A DNA stretch of 64,000 nt from Klebsiella pneumoniae (GCA_945878555.1 CAMDWI010000005.1:62001-126000); one strand, 5' to 3'; positions 1 to 6,598 are shown, counted from the first letter of the stretch. Notes: generated from the letters alone by a model not told the origin. A program made the numbers and translations.

Positions 1-156
1 GATCTGACCACACCATCCGGTGCAATTCGATTGTGGAGCAAACATCTGACGGTAAACTACGAATTTCTGGTGATGCCAGAAGCCGGACACGTGCTGGTCT
101 GGGAACAACCGGATGAGTTCAACCAGGCATTGATAGAATTTTTGCGTAAACATTAA
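1..156 (+). CDS. alpha/beta hydrolase, C-terminal fragment (partial at window edge)
   Basis: Frame 1 is open from the first base to a TAA at 154-156 and encodes the last 51 residues of a protein. The segment PEAGHVLVWEQPDEFNQALIEFL has the layout of the end of an alpha/beta hydrolase: the catalytic His in GH, then W/E-P and a final helix ending in a short basic tail. The nucleophile and oxyanion parts lie outside the window, so substrate cannot be inferred. Its stop overlaps, tail to tail, the end of a small minus-strand antitoxin remnant. Confidence 0.6.
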   Translation, partial: DLTTPSGAIRLWSKHLTVNYEFLVMPEAGHVLVWEQPDEFNQALIEFLRKH

Positions 157-278
157 TTGGTGCATACGCTGACTGCAATCTCTGCTACAGCATCATCCCC
201 GGTCTGTGACTCGTAATGGTCAAGAACACCTTTAACTCTGGCTTCATCCCAGCCAGCAGGGAATCTCTTCCTGGTCAT
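153..278 (-). pseudogene. truncated antitoxin-like small protein (41 aa)
   Basis: A minus-strand ATG at 278 opens 41 codons beginning MTRKRFPAGWDEARVKGVLD and continuing HYESQTGDDAVAEIAV before TAA. The start (K-x-F-P-x-G-W-D-E-x-R-V, then HYE.QT.D.AVAE) resembles a common small antitoxin family that is usually about 65-75 residues; here the text after AVAE diverges and stops early, so I read it as a truncated copy. The ATG overlaps the TGA of the upstream toxin remnant (ATGA), the usual arrangement of such pairs. Family membership is from memory of the motif and not from a search. Confidence 0.5.
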
Positions 279-412
279 GAGCGTTTTCTTCGACGGCGTC
301 GCCGGTATGCAAGTAGTGGTTTACCGGATAACTCATATGCTGTTATGACAAATATAGCATCTGCAACCCGATCTGGCACATAAATTACTCGAAGATATCG
401 GCCTTTACGGGT
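275..412 (-). pseudogene. toxin remnant, C-terminal 45 residues
   Basis: On the minus strand an open frame runs from just after a TAG (413-415) to a TGA at 275-277, reading GRYLRVIYVPD, then DAIFVITAYELSGKPLLAYRRRRRRK. The pattern V-I-Y-V-P-D...IFVITAY.L.GKPL.AYRRR is the usual end of a small toxin-like family encoded immediately upstream of KFPxGWDEERV antitoxins. No start codon or N-terminal half is present, so this is a 5'-deleted gene. The overlap with the following antitoxin start supports a former two-gene operon. Confidence 0.5.
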
Positions 413-450
413 CTAGTAAGTAAAAAGGGGACGGACTTATTTTACTCAGC

Positions 451-480
451 TCACTTCTGCCTGTTGATGATTTCCTTGAG
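451..480 (-). pseudogene. possible 3' scrap of a second MKNEYDF-type small gene
   Basis: Minus-strand codons read LKEIINRQK followed by TGA. The intact small gene at 1863-2045 ends KVKINRQK and a stop, and the two share a 16-base identical stretch (ACTTCTGCCTGTTGAT on the plus strand). Only about nine codons survive before the sequence runs into the palindromic element at 478-528. This may be the tail of a lost paralogue, or simply part of a repeat that includes the end of the gene. Confidence 0.25.
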
Positions 481-528
481 TAAAGGGGCCGGAGCGATTT
501 AATTTAAATCACTCCGGCCCGTTTACTC
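478..528. repeat. long palindromic element, family B copy 1
   Basis: Near-perfect inverted repeat with arms GAGTAAAGGGGCCGGAG and CTCCGGCCCGTTTACTC around an A/T-only centre (ATTTAATTTAAAT). The same design recurs at 7245-7288 and, more loosely, at 3773-3838, always between genes. It is likely a REP-like mobile palindrome; there is no transposase in the window. The flanking stretch 413-600 shows no other gene, only a related half-element near 418-448 (AGTAAAAAGGGGACGGAC). Confidence 0.6.
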
Positions 529-600
529 AAGGTCGATGTGCATGGTGACTTCCAGTTTGGTTTAATATGTGAGCTGTCACTGCAATTCCACTTAATACTA

Positions 601-906
601 TCAAACCGCGCTTGCCGTAAAATTTACTCCCAATGCCCGTGCTACTTTTATAACCGTATCAAACCGTGGTTTGGCGCCTGGTGCAAGTGCCTTGTATAGG
701 CTCTCCCGCCCCAGGCCGCTGTCTGTTGCAACCTGTGCCATACCTCGGGCGCGTGCGACATCTCGCAAGGCTACCAGCAACAGGTCAGAATCCCCTGCTT
801 CAAGAATGGCCGTCAAATATTCGGCAATGGCGTTATCATCACCAAGATATCTCGCCGCATCGAATGGTATTACGCTGATCTTTTTGTTTCCGGTCCGTTT
901 TTTCAT
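601..906 (-). CDS. orphan HI1420-type addiction-module antidote protein
   Basis: 101-residue protein with the layout of the HI1420-family antidote: an N-terminal FDAARYLGDDNAIAEYL segment, an LRDVARARGM helix, then a helix-turn-helix (QVATDSGLGRESLYKAL) and a C-terminal FDTVIKVARALG helix. These antitoxins bind both their own operator and a RelE-superfamily toxin normally encoded just upstream. Here only the last 22 codons of that toxin remain (906-974), so the antitoxin is an orphan. It may persist as a free repressor or as a neutraliser of other toxins. GAGAGAG before the ATG can serve as ribosome binding site. Confidence 0.8.
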   Translation of the reverse strand: MKKRTGNKKISVIPFDAARYLGDDNAIAEYLTAILEAGDSDLLLVALRDVARARGMAQVATDSGLGRESLYKALAPGAKPRFDTVIKVARALGVNFTASAV

Positions 907-974
907 CAGTCTCTCTCTAAATCACCAACCATCGCTTGTGCACGCTTGATATCAAGCCGCTGGCTTGCTTTACT
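906..974 (-). pseudogene. 3' remnant of the RelE-like toxin partner
   Basis: Upstream of and overlapping the orphan antitoxin (TGATG junction), the minus strand reads SKASQRLDIKRAQAMVGDL and ends ERD-stop. The toxins that pair with HI1420-like antidotes end in a GG-D-K-S-x-Q-x-x-D-I-x-x-A pattern, which this matches. An in-frame TGA precedes the segment, and no start or catalytic part is present. I infer a deletion that removed the toxin and spared the antitoxin. Confidence 0.5.
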
Positions 975-988
975 TCACTGCGATAATT

Positions 989-1004
989 GTATCCATATGG
1001 ATAC
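989..1004. promoter_or_regulatory. perfect 16-bp palindrome, candidate operator of the decayed TA operon
   Basis: GTATCCATATGGATAC is a perfect palindrome 15 bp upstream of the toxin remnant. Type II antitoxins repress their own promoters through such palindromes, so this may be the original operator now placed directly in front of the orphan antitoxin. No promoter boxes can be assigned with confidence. Confidence 0.4.
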
Positions 1005-1140
1005 GTCTGTAAAGCTGATTTGATTTGAAAAGAAAACGACGAAGATATATGAAATAGGCATTCAAGAAATTTACTTCCCGAATAGCACAAACGCCATACC
1101 TCAATCAGGGGATATTCACCCTACTGAATCTTTGATTATT

Positions 1141-1158
1141 TATAGATAATTATCTATA
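1141..1158. promoter_or_regulatory. perfect 18-bp palindrome, candidate TA operator
   Basis: TATAGATAATTATCTATA is a perfect palindrome ending 8 bp before the toxin start codon at 1167. It is A/T-rich enough to overlap a -10 box. Its position fits an autoregulatory operator bound by the XRE antitoxin encoded at 1496-1780. Confidence 0.55.
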
Positions 1159-1166
1159 CTCTGGCA

Positions 1167-1496
1167 ATGGACAAGCTAAAGCCAATGGAATGGCTGGGAA
1201 CATCAAGACGCGATATCCGTGAGTTCCCGGACAAGGTTAAACAACAATTCGGTACCGAGCTAATGGCACTGCAGGCAGGTTATGAACCAGCCGACTGGAA
1301 GCCGATGTCTTCAGTGGGCCCAGGGGTAAGAGAGATCCGGGTCCAGCATGAAGGCCAGTATCGGGTAATTTATATCGCGAAATATGTACATACAATCTAT
1401 GTGCTACATGCCTTTCGCAAGAAAACACAAAAGACGCCCCGGCGCGATATCGAAATCGCGAGGGCAAGACTTAAACTGATCAGGAATAATCTGTAA
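1167..1496 (+). CDS. RelE/HigB-like toxin (Gp49-like family)
   Basis: 109 residues with the Gp49/HigB-like plan: an N-terminal MEWLGTSRRDIREFP segment, a helix ending FGTELMALQAG, the central PMSSVGPGVREIRV strand, then QYRVIYIAKY and VLHAFRKKTQKTPRRDIEIARAR. The conserved R.I..RVIY and HAF.KKTQKTP.. positions are those of RelE-superfamily mRNA endonucleases of type II systems. The stop and the next start share one base (TAATG), so toxin precedes antitoxin as in higBA. The frame is complete and probably functional. Confidence 0.82.
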   Translation: MDKLKPMEWLGTSRRDIREFPDKVKQQFGTELMALQAGYEPADWKPMSSVGPGVREIRVQHEGQYRVIYIAKYVHTIYVLHAFRKKTQKTPRRDIEIARARLKLIRNNL

Positions 1497-1780
1497 TGAG
1501 TGTCAAACCTGCCGATAATATTTTTGAACAACTCGGATTTGAAAAACCCGAGGCAGCGAATTTGAAAATCCGCGCAGAGTTATTACTGGAAATTCGTGAA
1601 CATCTGCGCAAGAAAGGTTTGAAACAGAAAGAAGCGGCGGAGCTGCTGGAAATTAATCAACCCGAAGTCAGTGCGTTGATGAATGGCATGATCTACAAGT
1701 TCAGCATTGATGCACTGGTGAATATGCTCGCGAGGCTGGGGCAAGAGGTGAAAATCATACGCCGCCGTAAGGCCGCCTGA
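1496..1780 (+). CDS. XRE-family antitoxin (HigA-like)
   Basis: 94 residues with a helix-turn-helix of the HTH_37 type: RKKGLKQKEAAELLEINQPEVSALMNG, then a C-terminal KFSIDALVNMLARLGQEVKI helix-strand. The N-terminal part (about residues 1-30) would contact the toxin. It is translationally coupled to the toxin and would neutralise it and repress the operon through the palindrome at 1141-1158. Complete, with a basic tail. Confidence 0.85.
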   Translation: MSVKPADNIFEQLGFEKPEAANLKIRAELLLEIREHLRKKGLKQKEAAELLEINQPEVSALMNGMIYKFSIDALVNMLARLGQEVKIIRRRKAA

Positions 1781-1862
1781 ATCTTGTTTATGGGGCAGAT
1801 GACTTAATTCAGTGAGATGTCCGGGCGATTAAGTAAATAGACACTTGATTCGTCAATTCTGT

Positions 1863-2045
1863 TTACTTCTGCCTGTTGATTTTTACCTTGTTCTGGATCA
1901 GCCAGCGCAAGGCCTTGTTTACAGATTCCGAGTCCGGAAATGCCTTGGCAACATCGGCATCCAGAAAGATCACGTTGGTGCCCTCTGCATATTGCCTGGC
2001 ATATTTGCCGCGTTCGCCCTTGCAGAAATCGTATTCGTTTTTCAT
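1863..2045 (-). CDS. small conserved protein (MKNEYDF family), putative antitoxin-like partner
   Basis: 60 residues starting MKNEYDFCKGERGKYARQYA, then EGTNVIFLDADVAKAFPDSESVNKALRWLI. The K-N-E-Y-D-F-x-K-G-x-R-G-K start is shared by a widespread family of small proteins often found in TA-like pairs; I know no established function. The ATG at 2045 is preferred over the in-frame TTG at 2066 because it begins the conserved motif and leaves a 13-base gap after the upstream gene. It is encoded downstream of the 69-residue gene at 2059-2268. Confidence 0.6.
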   Translation of the reverse strand: MKNEYDFCKGERGKYARQYAEGTNVIFLDADVAKAFPDSESVNKALRWLIQNKVKINRQK

Positions 2046-2058
2046 AGTATGTCGAATT

Positions 2059-2268
2059 TCAATCAAAACACGTTAAAGGATTCATCTCCGCAGGCGTCTT
2101 CCACTCAATCCCGTATTTCTCCTTGAGAATCCGCTGCTTCGCTCCCCAAAGCACGTGGCAATATCCCATTCGTGAGCGATAGGCAGCAGCTTCCGCCTCG
2201 GCTTCCTTATTCACGGCTGCAATTATCGCTTTGTACGCTGCTGTTCTTTCTACCGGATCAGTTAGCAC
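2059..2268 (-). CDS. small conserved hypothetical protein paired with the MKNEYDF gene
   Basis: GTG at 2268 follows AGGAG with a 7-base spacer, which decides this start over the in-frame TTG at 2301. The 69-residue product begins MLTDPVERTAAYKAIIAAV, has a charged Ala/Glu helix, and ends with GYCHVLWGAKQRILKEKYGI and EWKTPAEMNP. The C-H-x-x-W...Lk-x-K-Y-G-I-x-W-x-x-P-x-E-M-N-P tail recurs in small proteins of many bacteria, commonly beside MKNEYDF genes. Function unknown; a two-gene TA-like unit is an inference from size and pairing. Confidence 0.6.
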   Translation of the reverse strand: MLTDPVERTAAYKAIIAAVNKEAEAEAAAYRSRMGYCHVLWGAKQRILKEKYGIEWKTPAEMNPLTCFD

Positions 2269-2335
2269 ACGGAGGCTCCTATATAATCGGCTATGCAGCA
2301 ACCTCTTTTACTCTGACCCCGATCTACGCATTGAT

Positions 2336-3730
2336 TTACTGTGATTCGAGCACAGCCCTTGCATCACCAGTCAACTCCAGTATATGCATACCCGTGCCGG
2401 AACGGTCCACTATATAAATGTATCCACGTTCATCTACCTCCACATTATTAGTCTGTATCACGGTTGAGCAAATCTGCTTGCCCTGTTCCTCGTAACAAAT
2501 CGGCTTGGTCCTCTCGGTGATAGCAGGGATGTAAAAACCCGCCTCCACTGGATGGAATGGATCGCGCACATCCACTGCGCGCACGCCGGCATTAAAATAG
2601 GAAACCATCACCATTTTTCCATAAAACAACGGGGTAAATGATTCCTGGATTGAATGCGGGCCGAAGCGTCCGCCGCGTGCACAGAAATTTCCAGACTGCT
2701 CTGGTACCAGAAAATTTGCTATCGGAAACGGATATTGTGGTTCGCTAATATCGAGCAAAAACAGGGGAGCACGTGCATTCCTGCAGTCCTCCCGTGGTGT
2801 CTCCGAGGTGACCACTAAAATATCTTTCACGCTTCCTACAGCATCGTGTTCAAACTCCTTGATGCGGACACCTAACATCGGATAGGTAGTATGCGCGCCC
2901 CAGATACGCGGCATATCGAGGCGTCCGATCTGTGGCGACAGCAGGTTTGCTGGGGTCGGCTCAGGATTACCATTAAGCAGTTTTTCGCGGTCCACTATCT
3001 GTATCGTGCCCATACTTGAGCTGCCATAGGCGAAATAGACCCGCCCCTGATAAGAAATCGGTCCATGGATCGGGCCCGGCACTGGTTCCATCCCGGAACC
3101 AGGCTGCTGACCATCAAGACCGAAGTCACGAATGAAGCGGGGGTGAACCGGGTCACTAAGATCATAAATCTTGATAGGTCGTTTTCGCCATGTCGGGTCC
3201 TGCGAAACCAGATAAGCTATGCCGGTATCGCATTCCCACCAGTTCTTATGCGTACCCTTTAACCCATCCACAATGATATTTACAAATTCAGGATGGGCAG
3301 GATCCGTGACATTCCAGAGTTCATGGCGGGTACGGGACGCAGCATCACGCAACAGGTATGTCCCATTGGCAATATCGCAGACCCTGACAAACTGCGCCTC
3401 ACTGTCCTTGCCCGGCTCCAGATAGTCACCGGGTATATGGGCTAGAATGCGTGGTTGCTGTGTGTCAGTCACATCAACCGCTATTGTTCCGTTCCCTTCT
3501 ATCCGGCCATTCAGCGGGTTTATCTCGCTGCCCTCATGCAGACCGATATAGGCTATCCAACGCTTGGCTTGCTGGTGTATCACCGGTTGATAGGCTGGAC
3601 GTCCTTGCAGATCACTGACCCCGACCAGTTGCATATTCCGACTTTCCGCAGGCAGAACTTTATTTACCTGTGCGTGAATATAATTCGGTGATAACAAAAG
3701 GATTATGAAAATAATGCGGACGTTTCCCAT
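2336..3730 (-). CDS. secreted LVIVD-repeat protein
   Basis: 464 residues with an N-terminal signal peptide (hydrophobic IIFIILLLSP, cleavage near IHAQ). The body carries repeated motifs of the LVIVD type: IAVDVTDTQQPRILAHI, HELWNVTDPAHPEFVNI, IKIYDLSDPVHPRFIRDF, FLLDISEPQYPFPIANF and RAVDVRDPFHPVEAGFY, each a blade of a predicted beta-propeller. Several Cys pairs fit an exported, disulfide-bonded protein. ATG at 3730 has GGGGGAG five bases upstream. A periplasmic or surface role is likely; ligand unknown. The stop lies 68 bp from the small gene pair. Confidence 0.75.
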   Translation of the reverse strand: MGNVRIIFIILLLSPNYIHAQVNKVLPAESRNMQLVGVSDLQGRPAYQPVIHQQAKRWIAYIGLHEGSEINPLNGRIEGNGTIAVDVTDTQQPRILAHIPGDYLEPGKDSEAQFVRVCDIANGTYLLRDAASRTRHELWNVTDPAHPEFVNIIVDGLKGTHKNWWECDTGIAYLVSQDPTWRKRPIKIYDLSDPVHPRFIRDFGLDGQQPGSGMEPVPGPIHGPISYQGRVYFAYGSSSMGTIQIVDREKLLNGNPEPTPANLLSPQIGRLDMPRIWGAHTTYPMLGVRIKEFEHDAVGSVKDILVVTSETPREDCRNARAPLFLLDISEPQYPFPIANFLVPEQSGNFCARGGRFGPHSIQESFTPLFYGKMVMVSYFNAGVRAVDVRDPFHPVEAGFYIPAITERTKPICYEEQGKQICSTVIQTNNVEVDERGYIYIVDRSGTGMHILELTGDARAVLESQ

Positions 3731-3772
3731 CACTGCTCCCCCATTACAATGTTTAAGAATTCCAAAGCCAAC

Positions 3773-3838
3773 GAGGGCCAGAGTAACAATTAATTTAATT
3801 TACATCTATCATTACTGTGAATTGTTGCTCTGACCCTC
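3773..3838. repeat. long palindromic element, family B copy 2
   Basis: Inverted repeat with arms GAGGGCCAGAGTAACAATT and AATTGTTGCTCTGACCCTC (17 of 19 matching) around an A/T-rich centre. It lies between the LVIVD gene and the ABM gene. It resembles copies at 478-528 and 7245-7288 in the GGGCC-(A/G)GAGT-A/T centre-ACTC layout. Confidence 0.55.
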
Positions 3839-3851
3839 ATTCACACTTGCC

Positions 3852-4145
3852 TCACTTTTCTATACTGATGTAATGCTCGACAGTTGGAAATGGATAGTAA
3901 TAATGATGCAATAACTTGCGCCATTCCTGATATTGACTGGACTGCCTGAAACCCACGGTATGGTCTTCCAGCTTTTCCCAGTTTACCAACAAAATATACC
4001 GGTTTTCTTTCTCAATACATCTATGTAGCTTGTGATTTATGTAGCCTTTCATGCCGGAAATAATTTGCTGCGCTCTGGCGAAATCCGCCTCAAACTCCTG
4101 TTCCTTCCCGGGAATTACATCAAGCGTTGCTACTTCAAGTATCAT
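3852..4145 (-). CDS. antibiotic biosynthesis monooxygenase (ABM) domain protein
   Basis: 97 residues forming a single ABM-type ferredoxin-like domain: ILEVATLDVIPGKEQEFEADF at the start, a central GYINHKLHRCIEKENRYILL strand pair, and VNWEKLEDH followed by FRQSSQYQEWRKLL. Such proteins are small dimeric oxygenases or quinol/haem-related enzymes; the substrate cannot be deduced. The start overlaps the end of the upstream small membrane protein by 11 bases, so it belongs to the minus-strand run 5763-3852. Confidence 0.8.
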   Translation of the reverse strand: MILEVATLDVIPGKEQEFEADFARAQQIISGMKGYINHKLHRCIEKENRYILLVNWEKLEDHTVGFRQSSQYQEWRKLLHHYYYPFPTVEHYISIEK

Positions 4146-4353
4146 CGTATTTTCCTTTGCTCATGCGCATGACATAGTAACGATCCCCTACGATCACAGC
4201 ACAGCATATAAGAGCAATATAAATTTTAAGTACAGAAAGCAGGCCCATATTTATAAAATCGAGTAATAATAATCCGGAAAGTGAAGTTATAAAAAATATA
4301 ACTCCCGCTAATAATATTCTGTTCGCATTATGATCGGGGTCTCTCAACTTCAC
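4135..4353 (-). CDS. small membrane protein with two transmembrane segments
   Basis: 72 residues starting with GTG that overlaps the TGA of the GFA gene (GTGA). Two hydrophobic spans are clear: about residues 13-31 (ILLAGVIFFITSLSGLLLL) and 38-56 (LLSVLKIYIALICCAVIVG), followed by a basic tail. No family recognised. The tight coupling on both sides argues that it is translated. Confidence 0.5.
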   Translation of the reverse strand: MKLRDPDHNANRILLAGVIFFITSLSGLLLLDFINMGLLSVLKIYIALICCAVIVGDRYYVMRMSKGKYDDT

Positions 4354-4808
4354 CCCTTATTGCCCTTTACCGCCTGCAAATCCGTATCACTTAACTCTTC
4401 TATTTGCGGCAGATCATCTGTAATCACGTACCAGGGTGCTTTATGATTTGTGAAGATATGGCGTTGTATGCTGACTTCCGGGTCTGTATCCAGCGTTCCC
4501 AGTGCGAATCCGTAGTTATCCGGGTACTGATCAAATTTCGTAATAATGACAGCTCCACAAACACTGCAAAATGAACGTCTCTCTCCCGGGGATGATTCAT
4601 AGAAGGTCAGAATCTCCTCACCGGACAAGAATACAAAATCTTTCACCTTCACTGAAGCACGTGTACGAAACGCCGCCCCATGGGCTTTACGGCACATGGA
4701 ACAATGGCAGTTTATGACATCAACCAATGGCGCATGGATTTCATAGCGGATGCTGCCACAGAGACAACTGCATTTTAATACCCGGGACATATCGACAGTA
4801 TCTTTCAT
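4350..4808 (-). CDS. GFA (CENP-V/glutathione-dependent formaldehyde-activating) family protein
   Basis: 152 residues with the zinc-binding GFA fold: CSCLCGSIRYEI near the N-terminus, then INCHCSMCRKAHGAAFRTRASV, and a third Cys pair in RSFCSVCGAVIITKF. The family contributes paired CxC/CxxC zinc sites; few members have proven formaldehyde-related activity, so function is open. The ATG at 4808 has GGAGG upstream (12-base spacer); the longer in-frame start at 4895 lacks family similarity and overlaps the upstream gene. A second GFA gene lies at 5861-6298. Confidence 0.82.
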   Translation of the reverse strand: MKDTVDMSRVLKCSCLCGSIRYEIHAPLVDVINCHCSMCRKAHGAAFRTRASVKVKDFVFLSGEEILTFYESSPGERRSFCSVCGAVIITKFDQYPDNYGFALGTLDTDPEVSIQRHIFTNHKAPWYVITDDLPQIEELSDTDLQAVKGNKG

Positions 4809-4810
4809 CG

Positions 4811-5209
4811 TCAAGGAACACCTCCAGTCAAAGGTTTCTCCGCCCTTACAGTCAGGGACTTGTCCCATCTTCGGAGAATACAACGTGACACCCAAAGGTT
4901 TTTTGCCGGTAAAATTAATCCGGATTCAAATGGCGTTAAAAATATAGTCGCCAGAATGACTGGCATTAATCCATAGGTACGGGATCTGGAATCGATTTTT
5001 CGGCAGGCTTTATGTACATCAACAGTGAATATCAAGACAGGTGGTACGGTAATTAATGCCAACCACAGTGAGGTAACTACAGCAATATGCGTAGCATCAG
5101 TCGCTGCACTGGCACAGGTAGAGGTAAACCAGCCTACATGGAGAATATAGACTCTTAACAGTCTTAATCGTTTTTTACGTAATTGTTCGATTAATTGAGA
5201 CTTTTCCAT
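4811..5209 (-). CDS. hypothetical membrane protein
   Basis: 132 residues from ATG at 5209, ending 2 bases before the GFA start. An N-terminal basic amphipathic stretch (QLIEQLRKKRLRLLRV) leads into three hydrophobic segments near residues 20-40, 45-65 and 81-101. No family recognised. The start is uncertain because the frame stays open into the GNAT gene; 5209 is chosen as the first ATG after the hydrophilic region. Confidence 0.4.
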   Translation of the reverse strand: MEKSQLIEQLRKKRLRLLRVYILHVGWFTSTCASAATDATHIAVVTSLWLALITVPPVLIFTVDVHKACRKIDSRSRTYGLMPVILATIFLTPFESGLILPAKNLWVSRCILRRWDKSLTVRAEKPLTGGVP

Positions 5210-5268
5210 GGCCCTGACCTGTGCCGATGATTCGAGACCTGTTTCAAGCTTACGCGTAACATCAATAA

Positions 5269-5763
5269 CTATACACGTCTTCCAACAATTACGAGATCCC
5301 GCTCTACTCCGTCCAGAACAGCGACCCTGGGCAATTCCCCCCAACGGGAGAATCCGAAACGCTGAAAAAGTGCCAGGCTGGGTTCATTGTGACCGAAAAT
5401 GAATCCCAGCAGGGTATCAATCTGGATCACTGGTGAGTATCGCAGCGCCTCCGTCAGTAGGTATGTTCCAAGGCCTCGCTGTCTGAAGTCTTCGTGGACA
5501 TACACACTCAGTTCAGCCGTCCTGGCATAGGCTGGGCGGCCATAAAAGGAGGAAAAACTAAACCAAGCCAGAATTCGTCCACTCTCTTCCACCACCCAAA
5601 GTGGTCGGATATCCGGAGTGTGTTCCTCGAACCAGCGTATCCGGCTCCCGGTTGATACTGGCACGGTATCAGCAGTTACCATTCGAGAGGGCACCGTTGA
5701 GTTGTATATCTCAACTATTTGCTGGAGATCTTCCCGAGTTGCTGGTCTGTGTTTGACTGGCAT
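5269..5763 (-). CDS. GNAT-family N-acetyltransferase (phosphinothricin acetyltransferase-like)
   Basis: 164 residues with a full GNAT fold of the Pat/YncA subgroup: start VKHRPATREDLQQIVEIYN, WFEEHTPDIRPLWVVEE, then AELSVYVHEDFRQRGLGTYL, where RQRGLG is the acetyl-CoA pyrophosphate loop, and NEPSLALFQRFGFSRWGELP near the end. Members acetylate small amines or amino-acid analogues such as phosphinothricin or methionine sulfoximine; the actual substrate is not determined. First gene of the minus-strand run 5763-3852. Confidence 0.85.
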   Translation of the reverse strand: MPVKHRPATREDLQQIVEIYNSTVPSRMVTADTVPVSTGSRIRWFEEHTPDIRPLWVVEESGRILAWFSFSSFYGRPAYARTAELSVYVHEDFRQRGLGTYLLTEALRYSPVIQIDTLLGFIFGHNEPSLALFQRFGFSRWGELPRVAVLDGVERDLVIVGRRV

Positions 5764-5860
5764 AGGGCGCCTTGTCTCTTATTGTAAATTTAAGAATAAG
5801 TTTGCCGAAGAAAGGTATCAATGACAATTGATTCTCTATTGTCACTGACCAATTAAAACT

Positions 5861-6298
5861 CTACTCGACGCTAACAGCGTACTGAAAACTAACATCCGCA
5901 ATCCAATTATTTTTACGGCGAGCGAGGCGAAACTCTTCATTCTCATCATTAAAATCGGTCGTTGTGTTTTTTATCAACTCAATATCAATGTTATCAAGTG
6001 TATTAACGTTGACGATGGCATACAGGTTACCCTCAATTTCACTTGTTACTACAGGAACTATCCCACAGACAGAACAGATATGAAACGTGGCAGTTTTAGT
6101 GTCAAACTGATACCGATACACACACAAACTTTCTTTTATTGAAACAACGAGAGAGCCGGCAGGACAGGAAGTCCAGGATCCACTATGCTTCATACAAAAT
6201 GTACAGGTGCATTTCCGTGCAGGAATGATTAATGGTTCAGGCCGCCATACCAGGCAAAAGGAAATATTTCTACAGTGGCAACCACCGAGTAATTTCAT
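5861..6298 (-). CDS. second GFA (CENP-V) family protein
   Basis: 145 residues. GGCHCRNISFCL gives the first CxC, CTCTFCMKHSGSWTSCPAGS the second cluster, and FHICSVCGIVPVV the third, all typical of the GFA zinc fold. It is strongly diverged from the GFA protein at 4350-4808, so this is more likely independent acquisition than recent duplication. The tail (residues 110-145) is charged. Monocistronic as far as can be seen; codon use is A/T-rich like its neighbours. Confidence 0.78.
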   Translation of the reverse strand: MKLLGGCHCRNISFCLVWRPEPLIIPARKCTCTFCMKHSGSWTSCPAGSLVVSIKESLCVYRYQFDTKTATFHICSVCGIVPVVTSEIEGNLYAIVNVNTLDNIDIELIKNTTTDFNDENEEFRLARRKNNWIADVSFQYAVSVE

Positions 6299-6598
6299 AA
6301 CATTAATCTGCCACCACTATTGGAATCCTGCATGACATAAACAGAAATTGAACAGGGCAAATTGTAGGTCATTTTTCATATTGCTATTATAGTCGATAAT
6401 GCATGTTAGCTAATGCCAGAGGATATTCTGATGTTATACTTTCACCAAGCGCTGGTGACGGCCGGGAAATCGGCGTCGTGCCACTCTGTCTCACGATCCT
6501 GAATGAGAGTTCGAGGGACAGTTAACTTAATTCAGATAACCGTAGTCTGTTCCAAAAACAGACTAGATGCCTATCCAAAGAGATAAGTTAACTGACGA
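6299..6598. other. gene-free stretch with nested inverted repeat
   Basis: No open frame with coding character on either strand. The only structure I see is the nested inverted repeat at 6519-6594, listed separately. The rest is unremarkable A/T-rich sequence. Confidence 0.6.
6519..6594. repeat. nested inverted repeat (outer arms plus inner hairpin)
   Basis: Outer arms CAGTTAACTTA (6519-6529) and TAAGTTAACTG (6584-6594) enclose a perfect 7-bp hairpin AGTCTGT-TCCAAAA-ACAGACT (6544-6564). It sits 5 bases after the stop of the lipoprotein gene at 6599, so it may act as its terminator, or be a small mobile palindrome. The core sites do not match the integron attC consensus RYYYAAC/GTTRRRY. Confidence 0.5.

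Noticed and set aside
2172..2417. 81-codon plus-strand ORF across the small gene pair and LVIVD gene
   Set aside because: It is antisense to two better-supported genes and has no ribosome site or domain.
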